Program-made: the position numbers and the translations under genes
Shown here: positions 45,332 to 54,560 of the stretch, piece after piece
How the letters are laid out: every line of letters begins with the position of its first letter
Numbering within the stretch: the stretch's first letter is position 1
Assembly: GCF_000018065.1 (NCBI RefSeq)
Contig: NC_009840.1
Location: forward strand, 1,178,001 to 1,242,000
Origin: Prochlorococcus marinus str. MIT 9215
GTDB taxonomy: Bacteria > Cyanobacteriota > Cyanobacteriia > PCC-6307 > Cyanobiaceae
Reading direction: 5' to 3'
DNA length: 64,000 bases
The notes under the pieces: model-generated
Told to the model about the DNA's origin: nothing
Database searches by the model: none
Seen by the model: the letters and a program-made list of their open reading frames with translations, nothing else

Positions 45332-46324
45332 TCATTTTTCTCTTAAATTACTATTTAATTCATTTAAATAATGTTGATACGTCAATGTTATGCCTTCATC
45401 AAGGCCTACTCTAGCCTTCCATCCAATTTCATTAATTCTTGTTACGTCTAGTAATTTTTTAGGAGTCCCATCGGGTTTAGATTTATCCCATTTAATTTTT
45501 CCTTTAAAGCCAATAATCGCAGCAACCTTATGAGCTAACTCATAAATACTTATATCTATTCCAGTCCCAACATTAAGCAAATTCAAAAGTGAGCCATCAT
45601 GAGAGCGGGGCGATATTGGAGAGTTAGGGTCCCATTCTTCTAAAGCAAATAGAACTGACTGACCGAGATCATCAACATACAAAAATTCTCTTAAGGCAGA
45701 TCCCGTTCCCCAACAAACAACCTCTTTTTTTTCTTTAATCTTTGCTTCATGGAAACGGCGGATTAAGGAAGGTAATACATGACTATTTTGAGGGTGATAA
45801 TTATCACCTGGACCATATAAATTTGTAGGCATCAAATTTACAGCATCAAAAGCATATTGCTTCCTTAAAGCTTCACAAAGTTTTATCCCAGATATTTTGG
45901 CTATTGCGTACCACTCATTTGTTGGTTCAAGTGAACTTGTTAGTAGTTGTTCTTCCATAATAGGTTGTTTGGAAAATTTTGGATAAATGCAACTACTTCC
46001 TAAGAAAGCTAATCTTTTTACTCCAAATTTCCAAGCAGTTTCAATCAAATTTATTTGTATTTTTAAATTTTCTAAAATAAAGTCAGCAGGATAAGTACTA
46101 TTTGCATAAATACCTCCAACCTTTGCAGCTGCTATAATGACTACTTCGGGATTATTTTTTCTAAAGAAATTTTCAACTTCATTAATATTTAATAAATCCA
46201 ATTTAGATCTTTCAGGCATTATTATATTTTCATATGAAGCTTTTCTAAATGCCTTCTCTATAGCTTTCCCTGCCATCCCTCTACCTGCAATATAAATTTT
46301 GTCTTTTTTGTTTATTAATTTCAC
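45332..46324 (-). CDS. fcl: GDP-L-fucose synthase
   Basis: A 330-residue SDR epimerase-reductase that turns GDP-4-keto-6-deoxymannose (from gmd at 26612) into GDP-L-fucose. Motifs: IYIAGRGMAGKAIEKAF for NADP binding, AAKVGGIYANSTYPADFI (typical of the family), LGSSCIYPKFSKQPI, and WYAIAKISGIKLCEAL (YxxxK), then LMPTNLYGPGDNYHP. It is followed by a GT4 gene and lies 129 bases from the divergent AGE-family gene. Confidence 0.95.
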   Translation of the reverse strand: MKLINKKDKIYIAGRGMAGKAIEKAFRKASYENIIMPERSKLDLLNINEVENFFRKNNPEVVIIAAAKVGGIYANSTYPADFILENLKIQINLIETAWKFGVKRLAFLGSSCIYPKFSKQPIMEEQLLTSSLEPTNEWYAIAKISGIKLCEALRKQYAFDAVNLMPTNLYGPGDNYHPQNSHVLPSLIRRFHEAKIKEKKEVVCWGTGSALREFLYVDDLGQSVLFALEEWDPNSPISPRSHDGSLLNLLNVGTGIDISIYELAHKVAAIIGFKGKIKWDKSKPDGTPKKLLDVTRINEIGWKARVGLDEGITLTYQHYLNELNSNLREK

Positions 46325-46453
46325 ATTAATTAATTTTTTATTATTTTTATTGAGTTTAGATTAAAATTCTTTTTAATTGAATAAATATTATAAGTTTATC
46401 AAATCTATTTATTCAAAAAATAAAATTAGAAGTAATTTTATTAATACGATTTC

Positions 46454-47608
46454 ATGCAAAAATATATAAACGAATATCTAAGATGGATTAATAATGAAGT
46501 ATTTCCTTTTTGGGCTGAAAAAGGATTAGATCAAATTAATAATGGGTTTTTCGAGTTAATAAATGAAAATGGCAGCCCTATAAATTCATTTAGAAGGTCA
46601 AGATTAGTAGCAAGGCAAATTTATTCATTTTCTAAAAGTAAAGAGTTAGGTTGGGAAGGGGATTCTAAAGAAATTATTTATATGGGATTAAATTTCTTAG
46701 AAAAAAATTTAATATCTCAAAATGGCCAAATTTTTATGAATATAAATATTGAAAAAAGTAATTCAAATAAAGATCATGATCTATACGATTATGCATTTGT
46801 ATTTTTATGTTTATCAGAATTAGCTAAAAATGAGACTTTTTTTGAAAAGGCAGTGTCATTATCTAATAAATCACTTAATTGGATCACAAATAATTGGAGA
46901 CATCATCATATTGGCTTTAAAGAAGATCCCAAAGTAAGTGATAATTTAAGAGCTAATCCTCATATGCATCTCTTAGAAGCTTCTCTTTCTTGGGAGAAAG
47001 TCGAGAGTAATAATAAAGACAGGTGGGAATCAGTCAGTGATGAAGTAGTTGATCTTTTATTGTCCAAATTATATTCAGATAAAAGATTTGCTGTCAGTGA
47101 ATATTTTGATTTAGAATGGAATCATACTAAAGATAAATCTCATCAAGTCATAGAGCCTGGTCATCAATATGAATGGGGCTGGTTACTTTTAAATTGGGCA
47201 AAAAAAAGAAACAATATAAAGGTTAAAAAAATAGCGATAAAATTAATCCATACTGCAGAAACTTATGGATTTGATAAAGATAGTTTAAAAGTTATAAATG
47301 CTTTGAATTTTGATCATAAGGTAATTGACAATGACTCAAAATTATGGCAACAAACTGAAAGGCTAAAAGCATGGAACCTCATATCAAAAGATTTATATTT
47401 TAATAAGTTAGAAAGAGAAGAGGCTGAAAAAAAAGTTATTCAAAGTCTTATTACTATTAAAGAATTTCATTCAAGAAGTATAAGGGGTATTTGGAGAGAA
47501 AATTACATAGCTAATAAAGGCTTTGCTTTGGGTCCGACAAAGGCCAGCTCTCTATATCACCTTATAGCAGCAGCATCTACATTAAAAAATACAACATTGT
47601 TTAAATAA
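46454..47608 (+). CDS. AGE-family sugar isomerase/epimerase
   Basis: A 384-residue (alpha/alpha)6-barrel protein of the N-acylglucosamine 2-epimerase family. Hallmarks are FPFWAEKGLDQINNGFFELI, RLVARQIYSFS with the conserved arginine, RANPHMHLLEASLSW with active-site histidines, and VIEPGHQYEWGWLL. Members isomerise mannose and fructose (some the 6-phosphates) or epimerise GlcNAc/ManNAc. With manC, gmd and fcl in the same region, supplying mannose(-6-phosphate) is likeliest. The overlap with the convergent gmhB-like gene is eight bases. Confidence 0.85.
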   Translation: MQKYINEYLRWINNEVFPFWAEKGLDQINNGFFELINENGSPINSFRRSRLVARQIYSFSKSKELGWEGDSKEIIYMGLNFLEKNLISQNGQIFMNINIEKSNSNKDHDLYDYAFVFLCLSELAKNETFFEKAVSLSNKSLNWITNNWRHHHIGFKEDPKVSDNLRANPHMHLLEASLSWEKVESNNKDRWESVSDEVVDLLLSKLYSDKRFAVSEYFDLEWNHTKDKSHQVIEPGHQYEWGWLLLNWAKKRNNIKVKKIAIKLIHTAETYGFDKDSLKVINALNFDHKVIDNDSKLWQQTERLKAWNLISKDLYFNKLEREEAEKKVIQSLITIKEFHSRSIRGIWRENYIANKGFALGPTKASSLYHLIAAASTLKNTTLFK

Positions 47609-48125
47609 GTTTCTTGATTTCATAATGATTGTCAATTGTTATGTATTCTCTAGCTTTATTTTTATTAAAGTAAATTAATTTCCCAATATTAGCTTTTTCC
47701 CCTGCGATCATATCTGTGAGTTTGTCTCCAATAAATATTGATTTTTTCATATCGATATTATATTTATACTTAGCTTTGAGTAACATCCCAGGATATGGCT
47801 TCCTATCATATTTATAATTTTTATATTTAATTTCTTGAAATTCTGGATGATATGGACAATAAAAATAATCATCAATTATGGCATTTCTTTTTAGAAATTG
47901 TTTTACCATCCATTTCATTAGATTTATGAATTCTTCCTCCGAGAAAATTTTCTTCGCGATGCCTGCCTGATTAGTAACAATTATCACAATATAGCCCTTT
48001 TTTTTTGCTTCTCGAACCAAATCAAAAATACCTTCTAAAAATTTTATATCCTCTTTTTTAAATACATGATCGTAATCTGAATTAATAACACCATCTCTAT
48101 CTAAAAATAATGCCTTTATTTGCAT
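47601..48125 (-). CDS. GmhB-like heptose bisphosphate phosphatase (HAD-IIIA)
   Basis: A 174-residue HAD enzyme. FLDRDGVINSD has the DxDG nucleophile pair; VTNQAGIAKK and FIGDKLTDM are motifs II and IV. In GmhB a zinc loop is C-x-H...C-x-C; here the first pair survives as CPYHPEF, but the second Cys-x-Cys position reads K-Y-D before RKPYPGML, so the loop may not hold zinc. It would make heptose-1-phosphate from the 1,7-bisphosphate. It is the last gene of the GDP-heptose unit, after hddC (three bases). Confidence 0.85.
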   Translation of the reverse strand: MQIKALFLDRDGVINSDYDHVFKKEDIKFLEGIFDLVREAKKKGYIVIIVTNQAGIAKKIFSEEEFINLMKWMVKQFLKRNAIIDDYFYCPYHPEFQEIKYKNYKYDRKPYPGMLLKAKYKYNIDMKKSIFIGDKLTDMIAGEKANIGKLIYFNKNKAREYITIDNHYEIKKLI

Positions 48126-48128
48126 AAC

Positions 48129-48809
48129 TTACTTGATTACTTTCTGAGCTATTTCGTAATCCTCTGGAATACCAATATCTATAAATAAACCATCAGCAAT
48201 GAAAAACATTATTTTTTCTCTGGTAATATATTTTTTTAGAAATTCCTTTTCTAAGGAAAATGATTTATTTAACTCAATATTATCAAATAAATTAACTGGG
48301 AATAAATAATATCCCGAGTTAATGATTCCACTTAAATCAGAACCTTTCTCCTGAAAAGAGGTCACAAATTCTTTATGAACAGTTAAGGCACCGTACCTAG
48401 AACAATCTGATACATTGGTAGCTACGATAATAGGCTTTTTACGTAATTGCCAATATCTATCTATCTCCAAAAAATCGATGTCAAAATAAGTATCACCATT
48501 AATTATAAAAATATGATCTTCCTTGCATTTAGTAAGAGCTAGTTTGATCGCTCCTCCAGTTCCTAAAGGAGAAGTTTCCTTAACATAAGATATCTTAATG
48601 CCAAAATAATTATCCCCAAAATAATCTGAAATCACTTCATTTTTATAACCAACAGAAAGGACTACGTGATTAAAACCATGATTTAAAAGTTTTTGCATAA
48701 TATAATCCAAAAATGGTCTTCCATTTATGGGCGCCATTGGTTTAGGAATATCTTTAATCTTGCTTTTTAATCTTTTTCCAAAACCCCCTGCAAGAATAAT
48801 AGCCTCCAT
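48129..48809 (-). CDS. hddC: Heptose-1-phosphate guanylyltransferase-like nucleotidyltransferase
   Basis: A 226-residue nucleotidyltransferase. EAIILAGGFGKRLKSKI is the nucleotide loop, followed by IPKPMAPINGRPFLDYI, SPLGTGGAIKLAL and IFINGDTYFDID with the metal aspartate; the second metal residue is in DGLFIDIGIPEDY. The GTGGA form is characteristic of GDP-heptose (HddC) and related enzymes. It would activate D-glycero-alpha-D-manno-heptose-1-phosphate with GTP. Its neighbours HddA and GmhB support this. Three bases separate it from gmhB and 21 from hddA. Confidence 0.87.
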   Translation of the reverse strand: MEAIILAGGFGKRLKSKIKDIPKPMAPINGRPFLDYIMQKLLNHGFNHVVLSVGYKNEVISDYFGDNYFGIKISYVKETSPLGTGGAIKLALTKCKEDHIFIINGDTYFDIDFLEIDRYWQLRKKPIIVATNVSDCSRYGALTVHKEFVTSFQEKGSDLSGIINSGYYLFPVNLFDNIELNKSFSLEKEFLKKYITREKIMFFIADGLFIDIGIPEDYEIAQKVIK

Positions 48810-48830
48810 ATTAGATAAAGAAATTTATGA

Positions 48831-49910
48831 TCATATTTTGTACTTTAACGAATTAATTTTTTTATTTCTCAAGGGTATTCTCCATGCTTGAGAACCTTTT
48901 TCAGTAAAATGACAATTGGTAGTATATCCGCCAAATCCATTAAGCGTTTCTATAACTTTTATTCTATTTGGAGCAGGTACATAAAAAAGCATAAAACCGC
49001 CACCCCCAGCACCAGACAGTCTCCCTGCTAATGCTCCATTATCTAAAGCTGCATTATGAACTTTATCAATATGACTATTAGATACTGAAAATGCAGATTT
49101 CTTCTTTTCTTCCCAACCTATTTTTAAAGATTTTTTTATACCTTCAAAATTACCCTTTAAAAGATTATTTTTCATATTAATTGCTTCATTTTTTATTTCG
49201 TGAAGAGCTTCAATTGCTGAATTTGTACTCTCAGAAACATTTCTTGATTGTTCATTTACAATTTTTGAAGAGTCCCTTGATATGCCCGTAAAATAAAGTA
49301 TTGTTGAAGCCTCAAGCTCATTTATAATCCAATTCTTTACTCTTAATGGAATAATATTAACTGAATTATCAGGCCCGAATTCCATAAAATTAAATCCTCC
49401 AAAAGTTGCAGAATATTGATCCTGTTTGCCACCTTCAAAACCACATACATTTCTCTCTAAATGATAAGCAAGTTGTGATATTTCATAATCATCCATAGAA
49501 AGTGAAAATAACTCCACAAAAGCATGAATCATAGAGACAACTAGTGTTGAGGAAGAACCCAAACCAGAACCAGGAGGGGCGTCACAAAAGGTACTCATTT
49601 TTAAAGATATATTCTTCGAATTATTAAATTTGTTGATGAAATATTTATAAACAGCTTTATGTATAATTAGATCCTGAGAAACTTCAATATCATCTTTACA
49701 TCCAAAATTAATCTTGAAGTCTTTTTCTTGAGAATAAAATGTAACTAAATCATCTGAATTTTTTTCAATGGTAGTGTATGCATACCGGTCTATAGTTGAA
49801 TTCAAAACACAACCTCCGTAAATATCACAATAAGGAGATAAGTCTGTCCCTCCTCCAGCGAATCCCAATCTTAAAGGGGCTCTTGACCTTATAATAAAAT
49901 CTCTTAGCAT
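48831..49910 (-). CDS. hddA: D-glycero-alpha-D-manno-heptose-7-phosphate kinase
   Basis: A 359-residue GHMP kinase. It has the N-terminal RAPLRLGFAGGGTDLSPY, the ATP loop DAPPGSGLGSSSTLVVSM (residues about 112-129), and the C-terminal LSGAGGGGFMLFYV. The GGGTDL opening is specific to the HddA/fucokinase-like branch. It phosphorylates heptose-7-phosphate at C1. It abuts the dehydratase gene directly (stop at 49911) and precedes hddC by 21 bases. Confidence 0.92.
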   Translation of the reverse strand: MLRDFIIRSRAPLRLGFAGGGTDLSPYCDIYGGCVLNSTIDRYAYTTIEKNSDDLVTFYSQEKDFKINFGCKDDIEVSQDLIIHKAVYKYFINKFNNSKNISLKMSTFCDAPPGSGLGSSSTLVVSMIHAFVELFSLSMDDYEISQLAYHLERNVCGFEGGKQDQYSATFGGFNFMEFGPDNSVNIIPLRVKNWIINELEASTILYFTGISRDSSKIVNEQSRNVSESTNSAIEALHEIKNEAINMKNNLLKGNFEGIKKSLKIGWEEKKKSAFSVSNSHIDKVHNAALDNGALAGRLSGAGGGGFMLFYVPAPNRIKVIETLNGFGGYTTNCHFTEKGSQAWRIPLRNKKINSLKYKI

Positions 49911-50945
49911 TTATCTATTTAAAGGAATATTGCCATTTTTAATTTGGTTTCTCCAATGATTTAACAAATCAAGTAACATTTGTTTGACAGTAATCGTGGG
50001 TTCCCAATCAATCGTTGAAGATATTTTAGTATTGTCGTACATCTGGTAATCAGCATCAATTGGTCTTAATCTATTCTGATCACATTTGTAGGTAATATCC
50101 TTTCTTTCGCTAAAGCTCAAGAGTATTTCAACTATCTCTCTTAGATTAAAGGCCTCTTTACCAGCGATATTAAAAACATCTCCAGGTTTTATAAGACCAT
50201 TGTCAGCAGCTATTATCAATTTGTAATATGCATCTACAGCATCCCTAACATCTTGAAATGTCCTTATACTATCAAGATTTCCAATTTTAATAATAGGATC
50301 CTGATAGTTAAATTCAATTAAAGCTATTTGTTTTGCAACAGTACTTTCAAAGAAAACATCACTTCTTCTTGGACCAGAATGGGTACCCATTCTGGTAACA
50401 AATGTTTTTAAATTAAAAGCCTCGCCATAATACCTCCCAAGGAAATCAGCTCCTATTTTGCTTATACTGTATGGACTAGATCCATGAAAAGTACTATCTT
50501 CATTAAGGTGACCTTTTTTCTTAACTTTTCCATAAACCTCACTGGAAGAACATACATGTATAACAGGATCGTAAGATGTTTCTTTATTTCGAATTTGTTT
50601 AATAACCTCTAATAAATTTGCTGTTCCAATAATATTAGTTTGTAAAGTTTCAATGGGTATATCAAAGGATGTTCTAGGATAAGATTGAGCTGCTAAATGT
50701 GATATAAAATCAGGACGAATTAGATCAATCATCCTATAAATACTTGGATGATCATTAAGATCTGCATAAAATATACTTAACCTGTCTTTCCTATTTATTC
50801 TTTCAATGAGATGTGAAATGTTATTTAAAGGCTCTTGCCATCTCATCATTCCTATTAATTCAAAATCTGTATTTTTTAAAAGAAAATCTACTAATTGCGA
50901 ACCTACTTGCCCTGTAAAACCTGTAATTAAAAATTTTTTGGGCAT
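49911..50945 (-). CDS. GDP-heptose/GDP-mannose 4,6-dehydratase-like SDR
   Basis: A 344-residue extended SDR of the GDP-mannose 4,6-dehydratase family. Signs: FLITGFTGQVGSQLVDFLL, LAAQSYPRTSFDIPIET, HVCSSSEVYGKVKKKG, SPYSISKIGADFLGRYY (YxxxK) and TRMGTHSGPRRSDVFFE. Being the first gene of a GDP-heptose unit, it may act on GDP-heptose, giving a 4-keto-6-deoxyheptose (as DmhA does in Yersinia or Campylobacter), rather than on GDP-mannose, for which gmd is already present. That choice is inferred from context. Confidence 0.83.
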   Translation of the reverse strand: MPKKFLITGFTGQVGSQLVDFLLKNTDFELIGMMRWQEPLNNISHLIERINRKDRLSIFYADLNDHPSIYRMIDLIRPDFISHLAAQSYPRTSFDIPIETLQTNIIGTANLLEVIKQIRNKETSYDPVIHVCSSSEVYGKVKKKGHLNEDSTFHGSSPYSISKIGADFLGRYYGEAFNLKTFVTRMGTHSGPRRSDVFFESTVAKQIALIEFNYQDPIIKIGNLDSIRTFQDVRDAVDAYYKLIIAADNGLIKPGDVFNIAGKEAFNLREIVEILLSFSERKDITYKCDQNRLRPIDADYQMYDNTKISSTIDWEPTITVKQMLLDLLNHWRNQIKNGNIPLNR

Positions 50946-51116
50946 AAATATTTATAAATTGCTCATCTTTTAGGTATATCCTATCAATTGAAGCTCAATA
51001 TAAAATTCTTTTTAAGAAATTTTAATGAGTTTTTATTTATTAAACTTTTAGATTAAAATATAAAAAATTTTGCAATTAATTAATAATAATTTGTGATTTA
51101 AAATCATAATTAATTC

Positions 51117-52370
51117 ATGAAAAAAATCTTAATCTTAGTTCCAGGAGAGCCCAAAAGAAATATGCATTCTGGATGGTCAGGAATGGTCAAAGATTTTGTT
51201 AAAACAATTTCTAAATCTGATATAACAGTTTATTCAATTTCATCTAATCCATTTAATAAAAAGAATATAAACCTTAAAAATTTTTTTAAATCCCAAACAA
51301 ATACAATAGTTGAAAGATCTAGCAAGTTTGAAAGTTTAAAAAGATTAATTTTTGCTTTTTTTACAAATTTGCCATTTCAATCGGTAATTTTTTCACCAAA
51401 TTATTCTTGGGACTTACAATATCAAAAGTTATATGAAGAGTCCGACATAGTTATTTTCATAACTTCAAGAGTAAGTGCATATTTTAAAGATAATAAAAAA
51501 AGCAGTTTATTTAAACATAAAAAACATTTAATATTTTTAGTTGATCCCTTGCATATCTGTTATGAGTATCATGCCAAACAAACAAATAACATTTTTCTTA
51601 AACTACTTTTCTGGAGAGAATCCAAAAAATTAAAATTAATCGAGAATTTTAATAAAGAGTTCGATTTAATTACCTTAGTTAATAAATACGACTCTAATTT
51701 TCTAAAAACCAATTCATCAACGAAAATAATTGAACATCCTTTAATGCCCTATTACTCATTTAAAGAAAAAGCTATTGAAAAAAATGATGAAATATTAAAT
51801 TTTGACAAGAAACGTAAAATTTATTTATTTGGAAATTTTAACTATCAACCTAATATAATAGGTCTCGTTGAATTTATAAATTTCTTATCAAAAAGTAGAA
51901 TTAATTTAGAAATCTTTTTCAAAAAAAATAGTCTTAAAATAGAAGTTGTTGGAATTATTTCTAAAAAAAACAAATTATTACTAAATAAGATATTAGATAA
52001 TTACAAATTAAATAAATTTATATTTATTAAAGGACCAATTAAAAATTTTAAAGATCTAAAAAAAGATGGTTTAGCTACTATTTCATTTGTAAGAACTTTT
52101 TACGGAAGGCAAACTAAAGAATTTGATTCTCTTAATCTTTTATTACCAATCTTAAAATTTAAGAACAAAAAAGAAGGTTGTAAAAGTTTTTATGAACTTA
52201 AACCATATTTTTTAAAATTTAGTACTGTCGATGGGCTAATAGATCACATTAAATCACTTATAAATAAAACAAACTTTATAGATTTAAATAAATCTATAAA
52301 AAAAGATTTATTTACAGAAGTAAATAGGTTTAATCTATTTTGTGAAGAAATATTGAATTTGGATAAATAA
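51117..52370 (+). CDS. Glycosyltransferase, GT-B type
   Basis: A 417-residue protein. The opening KKILILVPGEPKRNMHSGWSG is the N-terminal strand plus glycine loop of a GT-B transferase. The middle has IYLFGNFNYQPNIIGLVEFI, the donor-site segment typical of GT1/GT4 family members with N-P-N/N-x-x-G spacing. The C-terminal signature is weaker: GLATISFVRTFYGRQTKEFD replaces the usual E-x7-E. It is divergent from the heptose unit and precedes the C-methyltransferase gene by 82 bases. Activity is likely, but sugar unknown. Confidence 0.7.
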   Translation: MKKILILVPGEPKRNMHSGWSGMVKDFVKTISKSDITVYSISSNPFNKKNINLKNFFKSQTNTIVERSSKFESLKRLIFAFFTNLPFQSVIFSPNYSWDLQYQKLYEESDIVIFITSRVSAYFKDNKKSSLFKHKKHLIFLVDPLHICYEYHAKQTNNIFLKLLFWRESKKLKLIENFNKEFDLITLVNKYDSNFLKTNSSTKIIEHPLMPYYSFKEKAIEKNDEILNFDKKRKIYLFGNFNYQPNIIGLVEFINFLSKSRINLEIFFKKNSLKIEVVGIISKKNKLLLNKILDNYKLNKFIFIKGPIKNFKDLKKDGLATISFVRTFYGRQTKEFDSLNLLLPILKFKNKKEGCKSFYELKPYFLKFSTVDGLIDHIKSLINKTNFIDLNKSIKKDLFTEVNRFNLFCEEILNLDK

Positions 52371-52452
52371 AACTAAAAAAATATATATATTTTGTAAATT
52401 ATAAATTAATTAAATATTTCGTGTAATAAAATAGAAAATTAGTTTTTTAAAG

Positions 52453-53709
52453 ATGAAAGCTTTACCTATTAAAACATCCAAAGGGTATTGCTGGTGCTGC
52501 AATTCGGAGACATTTAGTTTATTTGAATTAAATGATTTTCCCCTAACAGGGAGATTTCCAAAAAAAGGGGAAGAAACTATGACTGGCGACTTATCTTTCT
52601 CTGTATGTAAAGATTGTAAATTAATACAATTAGAACAGGCATATTCTCCTGAAGATCTTTATTCAGAGTATTACTACAGAAGCTCAATAAATAATACGAT
52701 GAGAATTCATCTTTCAAATTTAGTAATTGATATAATAAACAAATACGGTTTAAAGAAACCAGGAAAATGGCTTGATATTGGATGTAATGATGGTTTTACT
52801 ATAAGTATTCCCAAAACACTAGGTTGGTCAACAAAGGGTATAGATCCATCAAATGTTATAGGTCAATATTTTAAAGAATTATTCCTTAAAAATCATTATG
52901 AAGATAAGGATTTTATTAATGATATATTTCCTCCAAGAAAGATAAAAATGTTTGATGAAAAATTTGACGTAATTTCGACTATCTCTATGTTTTACGACAT
53001 TTTTGAATTAGAAAATTTCATAGATCAGATAGAAAAATCATTAAGCAAGGACGGCATTTGGGTAGTAGAAATGAATTACACCCTAAATATGATTAAGGAT
53101 TTTGGTTATGACATGATAAGCCATGAACACATTACCTATTTCACTCTTACTTCATTTATTTTTGCTTTAAATAAAATAAAACCTGAATTAAGAGTATTTG
53201 ACTCTAAATTAACTCCTATTAATGGTGGCTCTATAACAATCTATATTGATAGAGGAATTAGAAAAATTGACAACTCAGTAAATATAAATTTAGAGATCGA
53301 AAAAGAAATGGGGTTAAATTCAATTCCTTTGATAAAAGAATATTTTGCAAATATTAAGAATCATTCAGAATCAGTGTCAAAGTTTATTGAATCATTAAAA
53401 AAACAAAATAAAACAATTTCTATTTATGGCGCCTCCACCAGAGGTAATACTAATATCTTACTCAGTAAACTTAATAAAAATATAATTGACTATGCTTATG
53501 AAAAAAATACAGATAAAATTGGTAGATTCTGTCCAGGATCTGATATAGAAATTAAGCATGAGAAAGAACTAAATAATGATAATCCAGACTATTTAATAGT
53601 TATGCCATATAGTTTTATTGATGAATTTAGAATTAAAGAATCTAATTATTTAAAAAATGGTGGGAAAATGATCACTCTAGTTCCCGAAATTAGAGTCTAT
53701 GAAGATTAA
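52453..53709 (+). CDS. Sugar C-methyltransferase (NovU/TylC3 type)
   Basis: A 418-residue three-domain enzyme. The N-terminal zinc site has CWCCNSE and CKDCKLIQLEQ (residues about 12-60). The SAM domain shows KWLDIGCNDGFTIS, and ISHEHITYFTL contains the HEH active-site histidines. The C-terminal domain has ISIYGASTRGNTNILLSKL and LIVMPYSF. The family methylates C3 or C5 of nucleotide-bound 4-keto-6-deoxy sugars, making branched sugars. An SDR and a GDP-mannose hydrolase gene follow closely, so a GDP-linked branched sugar is suggested. Confidence 0.9.
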   Translation: MKALPIKTSKGYCWCCNSETFSLFELNDFPLTGRFPKKGEETMTGDLSFSVCKDCKLIQLEQAYSPEDLYSEYYYRSSINNTMRIHLSNLVIDIINKYGLKKPGKWLDIGCNDGFTISIPKTLGWSTKGIDPSNVIGQYFKELFLKNHYEDKDFINDIFPPRKIKMFDEKFDVISTISMFYDIFELENFIDQIEKSLSKDGIWVVEMNYTLNMIKDFGYDMISHEHITYFTLTSFIFALNKIKPELRVFDSKLTPINGGSITIYIDRGIRKIDNSVNINLEIEKEMGLNSIPLIKEYFANIKNHSESVSKFIESLKKQNKTISIYGASTRGNTNILLSKLNKNIIDYAYEKNTDKIGRFCPGSDIEIKHEKELNNDNPDYLIVMPYSFIDEFRIKESNYLKNGGKMITLVPEIRVYED

Positions 53710-53714
53710 ATAAG

Positions 53715-54560
53715 TTGTCTTTATTAATAATTGGGAAAAATGGTTTTTTAGGCAAGAGTATTTCACTAACTTGTCAATTATTAAAGATTAATTATTTCTC
53801 ATTTTCAAGAGAAGATTGGAAACATTTCTTAAAGCATGAACCATCACAATGGTTAAAAGATAATGGTGTAACAACAATCATTTTTGCTGCTGGATATAGC
53901 AAAAGGTTTAAAACATTTGAAATAAATAGTATTAAGGAACCTAGTTTGTTGTCAAAGTCTTTAAGTTTCAATCTGAGATTAGTATATTTAAGTTCATCTT
54001 TGGTCTATGGAAAACAAAAAAATGAAAGTCTTAGCTCTTTAAAAGAAAATCTAATATGTTTCCCAACAGGGGAATATGGTTTTTATAAAAAAATAATAGA
54101 AGATTTTGTTTTATCTCATAATTCTCAAAATTGTGTCTTAAGGTTATCTTCTTGTATTGGCAAAGAAAAAAGTTCCGGTTTATTAAAAGTAATAAATGAA
54201 AAGGTTATACAAACTTCTGGAAAATTTATTGAAATGAAGCATGCCAATACTATAAGAGATTATTTATATATTGAAAATGCATCAAAAATGATTATTGAAA
54301 TTGCAAATAATAAAGATTGTTCTGGAATTTTTAATATTGGGTCAGGTAAAGGATACAGCGTAGATTATATAATTAGAGAATTTGAGAAATTTTATAATTT
54401 AAAACCAAGAAAAATTAAATTTGGAAAGCAAATGGAAGAAGACCCTCTTAAGCATGTACTAAATATGAGTAAAACAAATGGTTACTTGAATAAAACCTTA
54501 AAAAAAGAAATTTTTGAACAAAATCAAATTAAATTATATTTAAGTAAAAATAAAAAATAA
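53715..54560 (+). CDS. NAD-dependent epimerase/reductase (extended SDR)
   Basis: A 281-residue SDR starting at TTG. The NAD loop is LLIIGKNGFLGKSIS; LVYLSSSLVYGKQ supplies the serine, and EYGFYKKIIEDF has YxxxK. RDYLYIENASKMIIEI is the family segment before the substrate loop. It lies five bases after the C-methyltransferase gene, so it probably reduces or epimerises the C-methylated keto-sugar. It could also be a 4-ketoreductase of the RmlD kind acting on a GDP sugar. Product unknown. Confidence 0.8.
   Translation: MSLLIIGKNGFLGKSISLTCQLLKINYFSFSREDWKHFLKHEPSQWLKDNGVTTIIFAAGYSKRFKTFEINSIKEPSLLSKSLSFNLRLVYLSSSLVYGKQKNESLSSLKENLICFPTGEYGFYKKIIEDFVLSHNSQNCVLRLSSCIGKEKSSGLLKVINEKVIQTSGKFIEMKHANTIRDYLYIENASKMIIEIANNKDCSGIFNIGSGKGYSVDYIIREFEKFYNLKPRKIKFGKQMEEDPLKHVLNMSKTNGYLNKTLKKEIFEQNQIKLYLSKNKK

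Noticed and set aside
47601-48125. Alternative reading of the HAD gene as histidinol phosphatase
   Set aside because: It sits in a unit with hddA and hddC, and its opening LDRDGVIN fits GmhB equally well, so context decides.
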